Assembly: GCA_018873245.2 (NCBI GenBank)
Contig: JAEMBT020000009.1
Location: 15,805,794 to 15,869,793 of the forward strand
Source: Archegozetes longisetosus
Taxonomy: Eukaryota > Arthropoda > Arachnida > Sarcoptiformes > Trhypochthoniidae
Reading direction: 5' to 3'
Length of the DNA stretch: 64,000 bases
Position numbers and translations under genes: made by a program
Shown: positions 51,220 to 64,000 of the stretch, one piece after another
Position numbering within the stretch: the stretch's first letter is position 1
Layout of the letters: each line of letters starts with the position of its first letter
The notes under the pieces: generated by a model
Told to the model about the DNA's origin: nothing
What the model saw: the letters and a program-made list of their open reading frames with translations, nothing else
Databases searched by the model: none

Positions 51220-51275
51220 ACGGCTCTAATTGAGGCCTAAATTGAGGCCTAAATTGAGGCCTAAATTGAGGCCCA
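51220..51275. repeat. 14-base minisatellite
   Basis: Four copies of AATTGAGGCCTAAA. Confidence 0.9.
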
Positions 51276-52251
51276 TATGACTAGATTGCTAAATATGGGA
51301 GAAAATGAACTTCCGGCTCAAACCGCCACAAAACACATTCCACAATTCAATACACACGTAATACCAAGCATTACATTATATACTCATTTGCCATCATTTC
51401 AACCGTACGTGTCTCAACTATAGTCCCTTCACTCGCTTATTATAATTATTACTTACCTTTTTCTCTAATATTTTTCTACCATATCTTTCTCTCGTATCTT
51501 CTTTCTCTCTTCCTCTTAATCGTTTAGTTTTTCATCTAACTTAACCTATCTTTTGACTTATCTACTTCTCTGTTTAGCCCCTACTCTCAATTTTCATTAA
51601 TTTTAGTTTGTTCTCATTAAATTATTATATCTTATAGAAGTTATAACACTTATCACATTCTTTTCATTTAATCATTAAAATGTTTTTTTAGATTTATATC
51701 TATATTTTATTTTTAGTTTATCTTCTTTTTCTTTATTTTTAGCTATCTTCTCAATATTTGGTGCCTCAACATCGCAGCTGATACATAACCTTATTACTGC
51801 TCTATTTAATACATATATCACTTCTCTATTTTCTATTAATTATTTCCAATAAATTTATTTTATTCATTCTCATTTTCTCAATCATTACTTCGCAGTATTC
51901 ACTATTAGCTCAATTGGCATAACTCTATAATTCATTATTGACTGATCACCAAAGCTTCCAACCCAATCAAATTGAGATTTGATTCCCTTTTACTTGTAAT
52001 TTATGTTTAACTTTAAGTTTGATATCTAATTTTTGTGTAGATCGTTTTGATAGTTGTTTAGAGCGTGAGTTGTAATTCACTCACATAATGGTTATTATGC
52101 GCTTCAACAATGTTGCAAGGCATGATAGGCATTCAATCTTACCGGTCGAAACAATGCACAGGCAGTGATTATTGCGTTTATATCAATCCGGTTCATTGCT
52201 TTATTTTAATTATTATCTATTTTTATATTTTGTTCTTTATGATTTCTTCTT

Positions 52252-52323
52252 TTCTTCTTCTTCTTCTTCTTCTTCTTCTTCTTCTTCTTCTTCTTCTTCT
52301 TCTTCTTCTTCTTCTTCTTCTTC
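52252..52323. repeat. (TTC)24 microsatellite
   Basis: Pure TTC run. It gives Ser, Leu or Phe homopolymer frames that are not convincing genes. Confidence 0.95.
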
Positions 52324-53217
52324 GAACGCTCAGGGATATTACTTTGCTAAGACTTTCCAAGCAATTATGTCTAGTTTTTATCTATCAGTTACTTCTTTTC
52401 TAACCTTCAATATTTTTCGTTTTATTATTACTCTCTTATTTTCATTTGTTTTTTCTTTTATTTTTCTTTTTACATATTTCTTTTGTGTTTTTAATTCTAT
52501 TTTACATGAAATAAATTTCGAAATTTTAGTTTAATTTTTCCAAAAATATTCTAATCAGTTGTCAGAGGATGTAATCTAAAAAATATGCAGGAGTTTGTTA
52601 TTTGAATAAGATAATATTTAACAAGACTCCAAAATAAAAATTGAAATTTTTGTCATTTTTCTTTAAGAATTAAAAGTATGAAACATTTTTCATAACAAAA
52701 AAAACTTTAAAAAATCCCACAAGTTTTGGACTGTATAATACATCCAACTTGAATTGTTCAAAGAAAAATTTTCTTATCGCTCAGAGCACTCAAGATCATC
52801 AAAAATATATTAAACATCGATCAAAACTCATGAAATTTAGAATTTTCTGGACAAGAGTTGAGAAATAAGAAAAATATTGCTTTATGACGAAAAAATAAAA
52901 TTCATATGTATATAACAATGGACTGATTTTAATTGTTATTTCATGGTTGGTGCTCATCCCTAAAATTAATCAAGTAGAATTTGCTAAAACGTACAGCCCT
53001 GATCGTTAATAAATGAAAATCTAATTCATTCTTCAGTGCAAATATAACATTTTCATTTATTTTTCATTTACTTTTCATCGTTTCTAAAAGATTTGTTTTT
53101 GCCCTAAAGTTTAGTATTTACTGACGCAAAGAGCTAACAAATAATAAAAAGACAAAATACAAATTGGACAGCAATTATGTTAAGCTCCAACTGTTCAGCC
53201 CTATTATCAAACACAGT

Positions 53218-53370
53218 TCTAAATCAACATGGTTCTTTAACATGGTTCTTGGCTCTTTAGCATGGTTCTTGGCTCTTTAACATGGTTCTTGGTTCTTTAA
53301 CATGGTTCTTAGCTCTTTAACATGGTTCTTAGCTCTTTAACATGGTTCTTAGCTCTTTAATCTAACATAG
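53218..53370. repeat. 22-base minisatellite
   Basis: Seven copies of AACATGGTTCTTGGCTCTTT, with TTAG in place of TTGG in later units. Confidence 0.92.
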
Positions 53371-53879
53371 TTCTTTAATCAGCATTTGGTTCGCAAAAAT
53401 AGCATAATTTGTAGATAAGTAATTTAGATATTTGAAATTGGTAGTATAAATCAAGTTTTAATTCAACCATTTCAAGGTAAGAGTACATAAAGATATTATG
53501 TAATTATTATTCTAATTTTCCACTATCTATGTGTGTATTATCTTTGTATTTACTACATGTTTTATATACTAGGTATTTATTAATGCAGACGTTTTACTTA
53601 TCTTTTTCTTATCTTACTTTTTTGTTTTATATATATAAACCTTTGATAGCTCTTATTTAGCATTTATTTCTCTTTTAGCTAATTATTCAACTTTAATCAA
53701 CTTTTTCTCTTTACTCAATTTTCTTATTGACTCATCAGTTTCTTAATCTAATTAGTTTGATTGCTTGAATTTATTATGTAGTTTCAATTACAAATATATG
53801 CTTCCTTTCTTAGGACTGTTATGATTTATTAGAATGATGTTGTTTGGGAAATTTTGATTTTCTTCTCAATCAATATATA

Positions 53880-53978
53880 GTATATTCCCCTATATTTAAG
53901 TACATTCCCGTATTTTTTAGTATATTCCCGTATTTTTAGTACGTTCCCGTATTTTTAGTTTATTCCCGTATTTTTACG
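53880..53978. repeat. 18-base minisatellite
   Basis: Five copies of TATTCCCGTATTTTTAGT type. Confidence 0.88.
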
Positions 53979-54666
53979 ACAAAGATAGAAAAATAATTGC
54001 TCATCCATATGTGAGAAAATATTTGAAAAATGTGAACAAAATATTGATTGAAACAAGAAAGGTTCCACTAGTCTGATGTGAGTGGGTACCTTAAAATATA
54101 TAATTTTATAGCTATGTATAATTTGACAGCATTGTAATATTTATTATTTGACATACACCTGCAAGTACTATCAAATAATTATTTTAAGTTATTTTCTCAT
54201 TTAAATATTATCAAAACTAACTCCATATAAACTAATAAAATACAGTCAATTGATTAAGATATAAAACCAATAATAAAAGAGAAGTAGAAAAATATAAAAC
54301 AATAAAAGAAATGAGGAAAAAGAGTAAAATATAAACAGTGTAAAATGTAGTGTAGAGATAGGATCTAACCTTTAAGGCAGAAATGGACTAATCTGAACTA
54401 AGCAAACATAAACGTAAACGATCACATGACACAGAGTAACTAGTCACATGACACAAAGTAACCATCACATGACAGAAGAGCAACATTGTTCACCAACAGC
54501 TTCTCTATCATGGTTCAGAACAGTCTTTGTCACCATAACAAGAATTACACTTCTCACTTATTCACTGTTTTTGTGTCTCAATTCATTTTTATTTGTCTTT
54601 AATTATCTCGTATTACCTCATATTGTCTTTAGTTGTAATTCAAGTCAAATTAATTATTCATTTGTA

Positions 54667-54931
54667 ATGTCATCCACTGAGAAGACATTGACTGACAATC
54701 AGATTTTGGTCACTGATCAAAATGATTCAGTTATTAGAGATGTCATCAATAGTCAATCGTTTGATCAAAATGAGAATCAGCAACAACAACAACAACAGCA
54801 ACAACAACAACAACAACAACAACAACAGCAACAACAACAACATCTTCAACACCAACAACAACTCAATCAATTATCGACTAATACTTTCAAGTTGAATTAT
54901 GACCACAAGTCATACAGGAAAGAATCTAATG
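54667..54931 (+). CDS. Probable first coding exon of a poly-Q protein (partial)
   Basis: Starts MSSTEKTLTDNQILVTDQND, carries a run of 21 glutamines (54778-54840, CAA with some CAG), then HLQHQQQLNQLSTNTFKL and YDHKSYRKES. It ends at a consensus donor (AATG, then GTAAGA at 54932). The open frame extends upstream to 54448 through a hydrophobic stretch (about 40 residues), so an alternative start there would give a membrane anchor. I prefer the internal ATG because the composition turns polar and protein-like only from it. No later exon was recognised to the window end, so the gene would continue beyond a first intron of at least 9 kb. Such polar, Q-rich N-termini are common in arthropod transcriptional and RNA-binding regulators. 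The family is not recognised. Confidence 0.5.
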
Positions 54932-55654
54932 GTAAGACCTGACAAAATGGTTATATTAACATATTAGAAGACATTTGAGATTAGAAGACGTATAATTGAT
55001 TATCGATAATATAAATGTTTGACTATTTTGCTCATTCAATGACTCACTGATAAACTAATTTATTATTTGTTGTCTTTTAAACTTATTTAATTGAATACAT
55101 TTAAAGAATTTGTGGTTATATCTAATAATTATTATAATTATTACTAACTATTATTATTATTATTTATAGTTATAAATAGTTATTGTATATCTATCCTTAA
55201 GATGACCTTCAATTGGATCGAAATTTGATTTCTTTTTTCTTCTTTCTCTTCTCTCATAGAAACCAATTATTGCTTTAAATTTATGTTAATTCTATTGCAT
55301 TTCAATCTCATTCTCATTGTTTTGTTTGCATAACTTTCTCGTTATATCATTGATTAATACTGTTTATTACTTTTTTATACTTAAAACTCATTATTTAATT
55401 GCTATTTCTTTAGATCTAAAGTTAAGTCTCTACTGATTTAATATATGAACTAAATGTGAGCCTAATTTAAGTCCAATTTAAGCCCGATTTAAGTCCGATT
55501 TGAGTCTAATCTGAGTGCTAGACCTAAACTACAGAGTGATTATTTAGCTAGAAGTTAATTAATAGAAATTAATGCAAATAAATGAACAATCGCGAGATTG
55601 TTTTCAACCAATTTTTCTGTTATGTCAGAATAGAAAGTGACGTCAAACGAGAAA

Positions 55655-55935
55655 CTCTGCGGAGAGCGAACCCGTTGAGTTGCGCCGACTTTTGCTTCGC
55701 TCGTAGCCGTTGAGTTGCGCCGAGTTTTGGTTCGTAGCCGTACACTTGCGTTTCGTAGCCGTTTGCCTGCGTTCCGTAGCCTATCGCTTGCGTTCCGTAG
55801 CCTATCGCTTGCCTTCCGTAGCCTCTTGCTTGCCTTCCGTAACCACTCGCTTGCACTCCGTAGCCTCTCGCCTGCACTCCGTAGCCTCTCGCCTGCGTTC
55901 CGTAGCCGCTCACTTGCCCTCAGTTTTGCTTCGCT
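55655..55935. repeat. 21-base GC-richer minisatellite
   Basis: About ten units of CTTGCGTTCCGTAGCCTATCG type. They are flanked by repeated GTTGAGTTGCGCCGA and TTTTGCTTCGCTC pieces. It is clearly richer in GC than its surroundings. The multiple-of-three unit keeps several frames open; the minus strand gives a (GYGxQAx) heptapeptide. Confidence 0.9.
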
Positions 55936-58769
55936 CCCTATCTGTCATTCATTGACGCTTTAATCTTAGCATATTTTCTAAACTTGTGTTTATTTATCTT
56001 TTGGTATTTGTATATAAATACACACGTTTTAATTAAGCCATTTTTGATTTTGTTTTTCTCTACTCATAATCTATTGAATTATTTAAATTGTTATTTCAGT
56101 CCAATATATATATGAAACTAAACTAACTTTTACTAGTGTTAGCTCCACCTAAAGTGCGCTCTTGTATGAGATTTAGTTGAGTTTTAGAGCTTTTTGTTTC
56201 TTTCTATTATGTTTTTTACTGCTGACAGAGCTCTAGCTCTGCATCAATCCAATTCTAAGATAACAATGAAATATTTTTTCTTTTTAAACAACTTTTGCTG
56301 CCCTTTTGTCATCTCTCTCTCTCTCTCGTACTTTTTGTACTCTTACTGACTCTCTCGCTCGCTGACTCACTCATTGAATCAATGATTTTCTACTGATCTA
56401 CACGACTATTTGCCAAAATACTAAAAAAAATACTTAACTTAAATGATCGAAGTGTTTCTAGTTTGAATTTAGATGTGGACTAATAGATTTAGTATTAAAG
56501 TCTAACAATCGAGTTAACGATTGAGCTAGCATTCGATTGAATGTTAGCCAAGCCGGTGTATCTGACTGGTGTATCTAGCTTGTATATCTAACTTATATAT
56601 CTTTTATTTATAGGTAATATATAATTGAGTTTTGACTATCTAACTTTACTTACTACCAATTGATTTATTAAACTTTTCAACAATTGAGTCAATTAAGTAC
56701 TAGTATTGGACAATTGTTATATTAGTTTATTGATCGACTTACTCGTTTTATTTAGAGTACATAATGAATGAAATAATAATAATAATAACAATCATATTAA
56801 AGCTAAACTTCTTCTTAACTGAATATAATGACGAAATGGAAGCAAAAGAAGAATTGAAAACTAAAATTGAAAGTTGGATTCAGGTTCTAGTAGTAGTAAT
56901 CCTTGACCTATGGCTGCCAATTGCTTCTCAAATGATTGTCTTGCCTGACAAGAACTGTATAACTGCATTTTTACCTCACCCTAACCCTCCTTTCAATCAC
57001 GAGAATTATTTTTCTCTAATTTCTTTTCTTTTTCTGCTCAAATTGTCAACAATTTTTTGTTGAAATTGTTTTCCAAAACTTGAAACATAAGCAAAAATTG
57101 ACCGCATGTTAGTGTGGCCATAAAAGTGACTAATAAAATATTAGGCTTTAACCTAATGTACACTTAAGTCAGTTAGAATATTACTGTATGTTACTATCAC
57201 TGATGTAAATGTTAAGCTTGATAGTCCATCTGTTTAGGCATGTTGATGTTAGTTTTGTCTTTTAGTTAGTTGCTTATCATTTCAGACTTATTTGGACTAC
57301 TATTAGATAAGTGTCGTTATATCCATATATATTTGCTCTCATACTTAACATACCATCACAAGACATCACAAGACATGACATCTAGTTGCTAAAACGACTA
57401 CAAAGTCAATAGATGTAGAAAAGAAAGATAGCTTATTTTCAAATAAGTAATATAACTATAAAAGCGTTGATATTTCACTATAGAAGTTATACTGTTATTA
57501 TATTAGTATATTTGATGATATGTAATCACTATCGATCTCATACTACTTACTTAACTATCTGCTAAACTTGATTACTACTATTTGTTGTTGTTGGTGATGA
57601 TGTAATTAAGTTAGTTGTCCTAATGAATTTTAGTACATTTTCAATATGATTTTTTTCTATAGTAGATGTAGACGTTGAGTGTCAGGCTCTTAAATACTAA
57701 AATACTTAGTAGTACAATGAGAAAGTGATTATAACCTAAATGATGTCTTATGTCTCTATATGACAAGCATTTGATAATTAGTCAATTTAAACAAAATATA
57801 TAAATGAATCATCATATAAACTAATGCTTTGTTATTATTCTAGCTAAATATACGTACACCTTAATCTCATTTTTCTATACCATTACTGCTTTATCATAGT
57901 ATTATATATCTTTGTAAACTCTAACAGTCTTTCTCAGTAACTCACTGTCTTGCGGATCATATATAGTTGCCTTTAATTGATATATTATTCACGTCAAACT
58001 AAAATTACTTAATAATAGATTCTTAATATATCAAATAATTATTAAATACATTTCTCGTAATCTCAGATGGACTCATCACTGATCTACATAATACACAAAA
58101 CAGATAATATAATTGTCTTATAAACTATCATCAATATTAATTAGACCTAACGGAAGTCCTATATGAGACACCTCATTCCAAGCGACAAACATTGCCATTT
58201 GAATAAAGCTTATATGATCATATTAACATACCCATAAATGAACATCCTCTAACTAGCTACCCTCATTACTCCTATTATCTCAGCGTCCAATTCACCTTTG
58301 GTTACCTCTAATTCACCATCATCATTATTATGTTCATACAAGTCGACCACTAGATGCACACCCAATTGTCAGATCTAACTTTCACCCTATGTATGATTAT
58401 TAGCTGTATTATAAATACAAGTCTCACAATTGAACAACTATAGACTGTGAATTGTGAGTTGCTACTTTGACCCTTGATATAATTATTAATCATCTTCTGT
58501 TGTGTTGTGTTCCGCGAATTATGTCGCAAACTTGTTGGTGTAGTCTTCTCTTCAAACTTGTCTACCTTGAATGTTTGTGTCTGATCCTAGAATCAACCTT
58601 GTATTGCAAGGGTTGCTCTCCAGTTGTATTTATGTCAATTTTTAATGTTTCGATATTAGTTTTGGTATTTTTATGTTTTAGATACTTCGTTTTTGTCAAC
58701 TATTATATCAGTTGTCTATATATGTGACCTTACATTTAGCATATAACATCTAAAATTCTATACCCTTTA

Positions 58770-58860
58770 AAACGTACTATAAGCTAGCCTAAAACGTACT
58801 ATAAGCTAGCCTACAACGTACTGCAAGCTAGCCTAAAACGTACTACAAGCTAGCCTAAAA
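58770..58860. repeat. 22-base minisatellite
   Basis: Four to five copies of AAAACGTACTATAAGCTAGC. Confidence 0.92.
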
Positions 58861-59577
58861 ACACAAGACATATTTTAGAATCACATTAATCACTACCAAT
58901 GAGAGATATTTGAATAATTGAGTTTTGCAAGTCTCCAACTGATACTAAACAATATGTTTGTGTTAGGCAATGTCACCATGTTTTCAGGTATATGTCGAAA
59001 TATATACTTCTAATTTATGTTTATATTTGTTAGATATTGATTTTTCTTTTATATATGTTTTATCTTTCAATCGTTTATCTCTGTTTTCGTAAGCTCAATT
59101 TAATAGTTAGAATTTACAATCATGTATATAGCTAATATTAGCAACTTGTATAGTAGATATATCATTTGTCTGTTTGGTTAATCTTGCTACTTTCAATTTT
59201 TATTGTTAGTTTTTGTTTTCTAGATAGCTTTCTTTTTACTCGTTAACTCTTTAATCTTGTTTACTTACTATACCTTTTTCATTTTATTATTTTTCTTTTC
59301 TTTAGTTAGTTTGTTACTCTTTGTTTTTCTTTTTTTTTGTTTGTAATATCTTTAAATATTAATTATGTCCTTATAGAACATTTGAAGGAAAGACTATATT
59401 TTTTGTTTTGTCTCATTATCATAATCAATAAACGCTTATTTATATATATATATATGTCTATCAGTGAAATGATCCATCTTTTTATTTTCGACTATTCTCA
59501 ATTATGCTAATGTTTCAGTTTTGGTTCTTCTTAATTTAGTTAGTTATCAATAATAATACTAATGTTGAATTTATTGC

Positions 59578-59658
59578 CCGTTTCATTGAAGTTATTCAAC
59601 ATTTCATTGAAATTATTCAACATTTAACTGAAACTATTCAACATTTAACTGAAACTAC
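59578..59658. repeat. 20-base minisatellite
   Basis: Four copies of TTCATTGAAATTATTCAACA type, the later ones with TTAACTGAAAC. Confidence 0.9.
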
Positions 59659-61654
59659 AACCAAATCACACTACAAAAGATGCCATTCGATTGAATCGAG
59701 CTAGAACTAAACAATTGACATGATCAATCAATCTATCATTAATGACAGTCGTCTAACAGATATAAATGCAGTCCATCTAACTCCTATTTAGTCATTAGTT
59801 GGTTTGCCATTTCCTTTACTTCTATTCAATGTTTATTACTATTAATTATTATTATTATTATTAAATATTTAGCCGGAAATAGATGGAGCTAACCGACAAT
59901 TAACGCCCAATCAACTCAATTAACACAAAGTTTAGAGATACGGTCAACTATCTAATATTTGATCTCTTATCTATTTATTTGATGATTATGTTTTAGTTAT
60001 GTTTAATTGTGAACATTATTTTAGATATTAAGTTATGCTTTTATGAGATAGTTATATATTTTTGTAATAGTAATAGTAATATCTACTATCGTATAATTTA
60101 TATTAATCTCGCTCATCCAGTAGAGTTAAGTTGAATTCATTTAGTTTTGTATATGTTTTCTCTTTGGTTAATTAACGCTATTTTTATATATTATTTTTAT
60201 ATTAATAATACATTAAATGTTTTATTCGTTATAGTTTCATAACTAGTTTCTCTAAACTACACGTGAAAATCTCATTAATATATATATATATGTATGTATG
60301 GCAAGCATACTTTCAATTGATCTATACTAAATAATTATTAAATATTACTATTTTATAGTGATCAATAATTTGGTATTATTTTATATATCTTATTATTTGG
60401 TATAGCTTTAATATAGTTGGTTATATTTATCTATATGTTATATATTTTTATTTATTTTATTTTATTTTTTATATATTTTTATTATTACTAGAACTCTACC
60501 ACTAGATTCACACGCTCTAGCTAATTCTACTCCATACTAGTCTGGTTTTAGTTGTTTGATATTATAATTTATTACTATAGATGTTAGATAAAATTAATTG
60601 GAAAATAGCTGTTCAGGTGAGAGAGAGAGAATGAGCGAGATTGCGCGCCTTCACATCTGACATTGAAACAGTTGATAAGGACATCTTTCAGGAAAATATC
60701 ATAGCTAGTTATCTTAATAGAGTATAAGTTTGATTCTATTATTTTTTTGCTTAAACGTCAATTTAATACCTGTCAGATTTATACTATTTTCTATCATTTT
60801 CTTATCTTTAATTTCATACCTAACTGTTATAGCTTTCTGAAATGATTTTGAAATTAGTTTACTTCTAGTTGACATTGAATCTAAATTGTCTCTATTGATG
60901 ACTGGAAAGAGATTTGCAATATGTTTATGGTAGAATATATTAGTATTAGTTTTCAATTGTCAACTTGTGCAAGGATACTTAAACAGGTACTGAAATGTGA
61001 AATCCTATGAGTGGATAACTTGCATAAGTGGATATGAACAAGTAGGAAATTACAACTACTTAAAAACACAAAAATAATACTACTTTTAAACATGTTGATC
61101 ACTAAATTTGATAGGAATAGTCCGAAAATATTTCAATTTAAATCTTGATCATCTTAATTTAATAACTAATTTCATACTCAAACTGATCGCAAACATAATT
61201 GTTATATAAATACATATAACTTAATCTAAAAACTTGATTTGTAAGTCAATTAATACTGAATAGAAAAACAGCATAACAAGTATTATGACTAACTAAACAC
61301 CAACAAATAGTACTAACGCATATAGGTCAATTTACATATATTGATTATATGCTTTATTATTATTATGATCAATTGTTTGTAAGGTCAGTTTTAGTTAGGT
61401 TCTACTCCAGTTGCTATAAGGTTATAGTACTCACTAATATTCTACACAACAATCAGTTATATAATCATATAATAGTATTGAAAAATGAAACTATTTTCTC
61501 ACTAATCTACTACATGTAGCTAGCTTCTTAGTTGAACTTCAGTTGAATCTTTAGTTTAATCTAACATTCAATGTTGAACTTGATCTAAATTTATTTTAAA
61601 TAAATATGTTGGCTTAAATAATTTAGCAGTAATAAGAAGCTTACTAAAAATCTG

Positions 61655-61722
61655 AATCAAGAATCTCGTAAAGAATCGGACTCAAGAATCTGGCACAGAA
61701 TCGGACTCAAGAATCAGAATTA
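61655..61722. repeat. AAGAATC-type short repeat
   Basis: Three to four degenerate copies of AATCGGACTCAAGAATCTG. Confidence 0.75.
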
Positions 61723-62199
61723 GAGTAAAAACATAGAGTAATAGTTGAAAAGAAAATCAAATGTCAAGTCTTATTGGGTATTATAGTTAGTGATTTAAGA
61801 AGAGCTAAATGTACATATAAAAGAAGAAACAAATAGAAAACAATCACTGGTTGCCTAATGCGAATCTAATCACACAAAAGATTGATGTCCTCAATCAGTT
61901 TGATACAGTCTAGAGTTGATACGTTGTTCTTGTCAAACGTTATATAATGGCAAATGTCTGAGTCAGTATCTCATTATAATCTCATTATGATCTCATTTTC
62001 ATCTGTCTTCACTTCTGTTTGCTTTTGTTGACACCCCTCCCAACACTTAACACCACTTTCTAATCGATATTTTATCTAATCTACATCTTATTTCTATCTT
62101 AATACTATTCTTATGTCGTTTAGTGACTACTATAAAGTCCTATCACTAATTCATAAAATATTAGAAATAGAGCTTCATAGAACTAACTCAATGTTATTC

Positions 62200-62347
62200 A
62201 ATCTAACCTAACCTATTGTTAAATCTAATCAGACTTATTGTTCATAGAAACCTAGCTCATTGTTGAGTCTAACCTAGCTCATTGTTGAGTCTAACCTAGC
62301 CCATTGTTCAGCCCAACCTAACCCATTGTTCAACCTAACCTACTGAT
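62200..62347 (-). repeat. Degenerate CCTAA-containing minisatellite
   Basis: Units of about 25 bases, AACCTAGCTCATTGTTGAGT type, with CCTAACC cores. This is the opposite orientation to the TTAGG blocks elsewhere in the window. Confidence 0.75.
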
Positions 62348-63304
62348 TGTCGAGCAACATGGCAACAAAATTAGTCAATAAACTACTCTATAGTAACAAG
62401 TTAGCATTAGAATAAGTATCGATTAACTCAATTGAAATTCTTCAATTAGTATCTGCCTCTACTCTTTGAATCACTGGTAACTCTATCGTAGCTTTTCTAG
62501 TACAAGTTCAAATTGAATTCTGTCTAAATTCTCATCTAGTCATATTTTCCTGCTTTACGTTTGTCTCCTCCCCTGCTCTCTCCTCCCCCTTTGCTCCCTT
62601 CCCCTGCCCTCCCCCTCTATTTCCTATTCTTTAACAAGTATTGCATAATAACCTTATTTGAAATACAGAATAATCACAAAGTATTGAACTATTGGAATGA
62701 TTGTTATATAAAAGATTGAAGAGAGAGAGAGAGAGAGCAATGTTTGACAAATGTCTCTTACAAGTTAATTAAATCCTTAGAGAACTCCTATAGTTTATGC
62801 TAGTTTCCATTCTATCATTCACCATATTCCCAACTAAATCACATTTGCAACTGAGTAGTCTCTTCTAAACTTTTTTCTCACTTGGTTTTGGTTTAGTTGC
62901 GATAGCTCTCACTCTTTGATTCTGACTTACTCTCCCTTTCTCTCTCTCAACTCTATAGTCACAATACAGAGATAGTTATACTGAACAATTTAGTTTGAAG
63001 CGTCTCTAGAGGTCCCAAACAGAAATGAGACAACGAAACAAAAAGCTTTATTCTTAACGTTATACTATTAACTAAGTGACAATCTTATCGCTACTCTAGC
63101 CTAACTAACTCTACTCCCCCTTGTCTCCCCTCCCCCTCGTCTTCTCTCCCCCCGCTCTCCCCTCCCTTTACTTTTATTTTATTTCACTTCATTTAACTTA
63201 TCATTTCTTATATTCAAATTGTCTCAAATTTAAATTTTAAATTTGATCTTATTTTGTGTTTTGATCTTTTTCTTTTTCATTTGTTTGGATTATCTTTCGT
63301 TATA

Positions 63305-63375
63305 AGTTAGGGATTTAGTTACGGATTTAGCTACGGACTTAGTTACGGACTTAGTTACGGGTATAGTTACTCATT
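63305..63375. repeat. 12-base minisatellite
   Basis: About six units of TTAGTTACGGAT type. Confidence 0.85.
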
Positions 63376-64000
63376 TACTTCTACATTTAGTTATGTATTT
63401 AGTCAAAAAATCTTATATTAATTTCTTCTTACATCCATCTAATCCTTACTAATTTTCAAGTCTTACACCATTGATTAAACTAAATTTCTAAAAGTTGAAG
63501 CTTTCTTATTAATACAACTCAAATTGTGCTTTCAAGTATTATATTAGTTTATTCTTTACTTTTTCTTAATACTTTATATATGCTTTTTATGTTTAACTAA
63601 CTATAGTTTGTTAACTAATTCTATTTGATACCTCTTTATAGTGATTGCCATTGTTTGTCAACTCTTACTCCCAATTGGTTCACTCTATTCAATTAGCTAA
63701 CTACTCAATTCTATATATTTGACGTTTTATTCTAACTCTATTTCATTATCTGGTATTATTTCTTCAACTTTTCTAACTGATGTATGGTGAATTAGTTTAG
63801 AATAGTTTTCATTTAAAAGCTCTAAATCGTTGCTTGATGTTCTACTTTAGTACAGTTTGAACTAATTCTATAAATGCTTTATTAGTTGCCAGCAAATCCA
63901 TCATAATATTGTTTAGTATTAAGTAGAGACCCGTTTTTAGATAGCAACCAGTGCATAACACCTCAAATTGAATCAATCCGTATAACCTGTTAACTGAATC

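Larger units (their letters stand above)
32168..54447. other. Long gene-free repeat-rich stretch
   Basis: About 22 kb in which I recognise no coding exon on either strand. Open frames here are short, hydrophobic or repeat-derived. The main content is microsatellites and minisatellites (listed individually), TTAGG-like blocks at about 42955-42980 and 46345-46395, a reverse-orientation CCTAA-like patch at about 48575-48612, and two tandem copies of a small hairpin at 40.36-40.43 kb. It may be intergenic, or part of the 5' region of the gene beginning at 54.67 kb. Confidence 0.5.
54932..64000. other. Probable first intron of the poly-Q gene, no exon recognised
   Basis: AT-rich with tandem repeats only. 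Besides the arrays listed, it holds degenerate AAGTCCGATTT repeats at about 55455-55515, a GAGAGAGAGA run near 60620 and another near 62720, and pyrimidine-rich patches (CTCCCC runs) at about 62570-62625 and 63112-63172. An open frame at 56764-57063 and another at 58467-58727 lack convincing protein character. Confidence 0.45.

Noticed and set aside
52110..52534. Poly-Leu and poly-Ser frames
   Set aside because: Translation of the (TTC)24 run with AT-rich flanks; no protein-like sequence outside it.
56764..57063. 99-codon frame with an acidic-helical stretch (DEMEAKEELKTKIESWIQ)
   Set aside because: The one protein-like stretch is short, has no good acceptor before it and only a weak donor (CAG then GTTCTA) after it. 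Worth re-examining if transcripts appear.
58467..58727. 86-codon Cys/Leu-rich frame
   Set aside because: Hydrophobic, no conserved pattern, no splice context.
1..64000. CRISPR array, bacterial operons, integrases or phage genes
   Set aside because: All tandem repeats lack unique equal-length spacers, and the genes are spliced eukaryotic genes; nothing prokaryotic or viral was recognised.

Overview
The window is AT-rich nuclear DNA of a eukaryote. Its genes are split by short GT-AG introns, mostly about 60-420 bases, and phases match across every junction I read. Protein content (an SLC22-type carrier, serine palmitoyltransferase subunit 2, the Rab3GAP regulatory subunit), scattered interstitial TTAGG-like tracts, abundant microsatellites and small non-autonomous DNA transposons together suggest an arthropod. 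A mite or another chelicerate is my best guess, but that is inference and not proven by any marker gene.

Genes cluster in the first 14 kb. In order: (1) 883-3304 (+), a six-exon, strongly diverged SLC22/MFS carrier of about 509 residues; (2) 4131-6356 (+), an eight-exon, apparently complete SPTLC2 of about 560 residues; (3) 6563-11297 (-), a six-exon RAB3GAP2 of about 1380 residues, convergent with SPTLC2 (206 bases between stop codons) and carrying one apparent 1-base deletion in a homopolymer; (4) 12493-14056 (+), a two-exon, low-complexity protein of about 488 residues with a paired SILK/RVxF-type PP1-docking module like that of RIF1 or KNL1, divergent from RAB3GAP2 across about 1.2 kb that holds DRE-like TATCGATA motifs.

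From 14.06 kb to about 54.4 kb I find no gene. This 40-kb stretch holds microsatellites (CT, CA, GT, GA, TTC, TAG, ATA), many short minisatellites (units 10-36 bases), TTAGG-like blocks, and three small inverted-repeat elements with target-site duplications: 15745-16291 (TA), 23206-23968 (8 bases) and 31663-32159 (8 bases). The last two share similar termini beginning GGTNAC and are probably related families.

At 54667-54931 (+) is a likely first coding exon with a 21-glutamine run and a good splice donor. The rest of that gene would lie to the right of the window, so 54.9-64 kb is probably its first intron. That region otherwise holds only tandem repeats, including a GC-richer 21-base minisatellite at 55.65-55.93 kb.

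The genes are not an operon and show no shared pathway. SPTLC2 (ER sphingolipid synthesis), RAB3GAP2 (ER/Golgi Rab regulation) and the PP1-docking protein look like ordinary housekeeping neighbours. The most unusual items are the motif-eroded but intact SLC22 gene, the short RIF1-like PP1-docking protein, and the related pair of 8-base-TSD elements.
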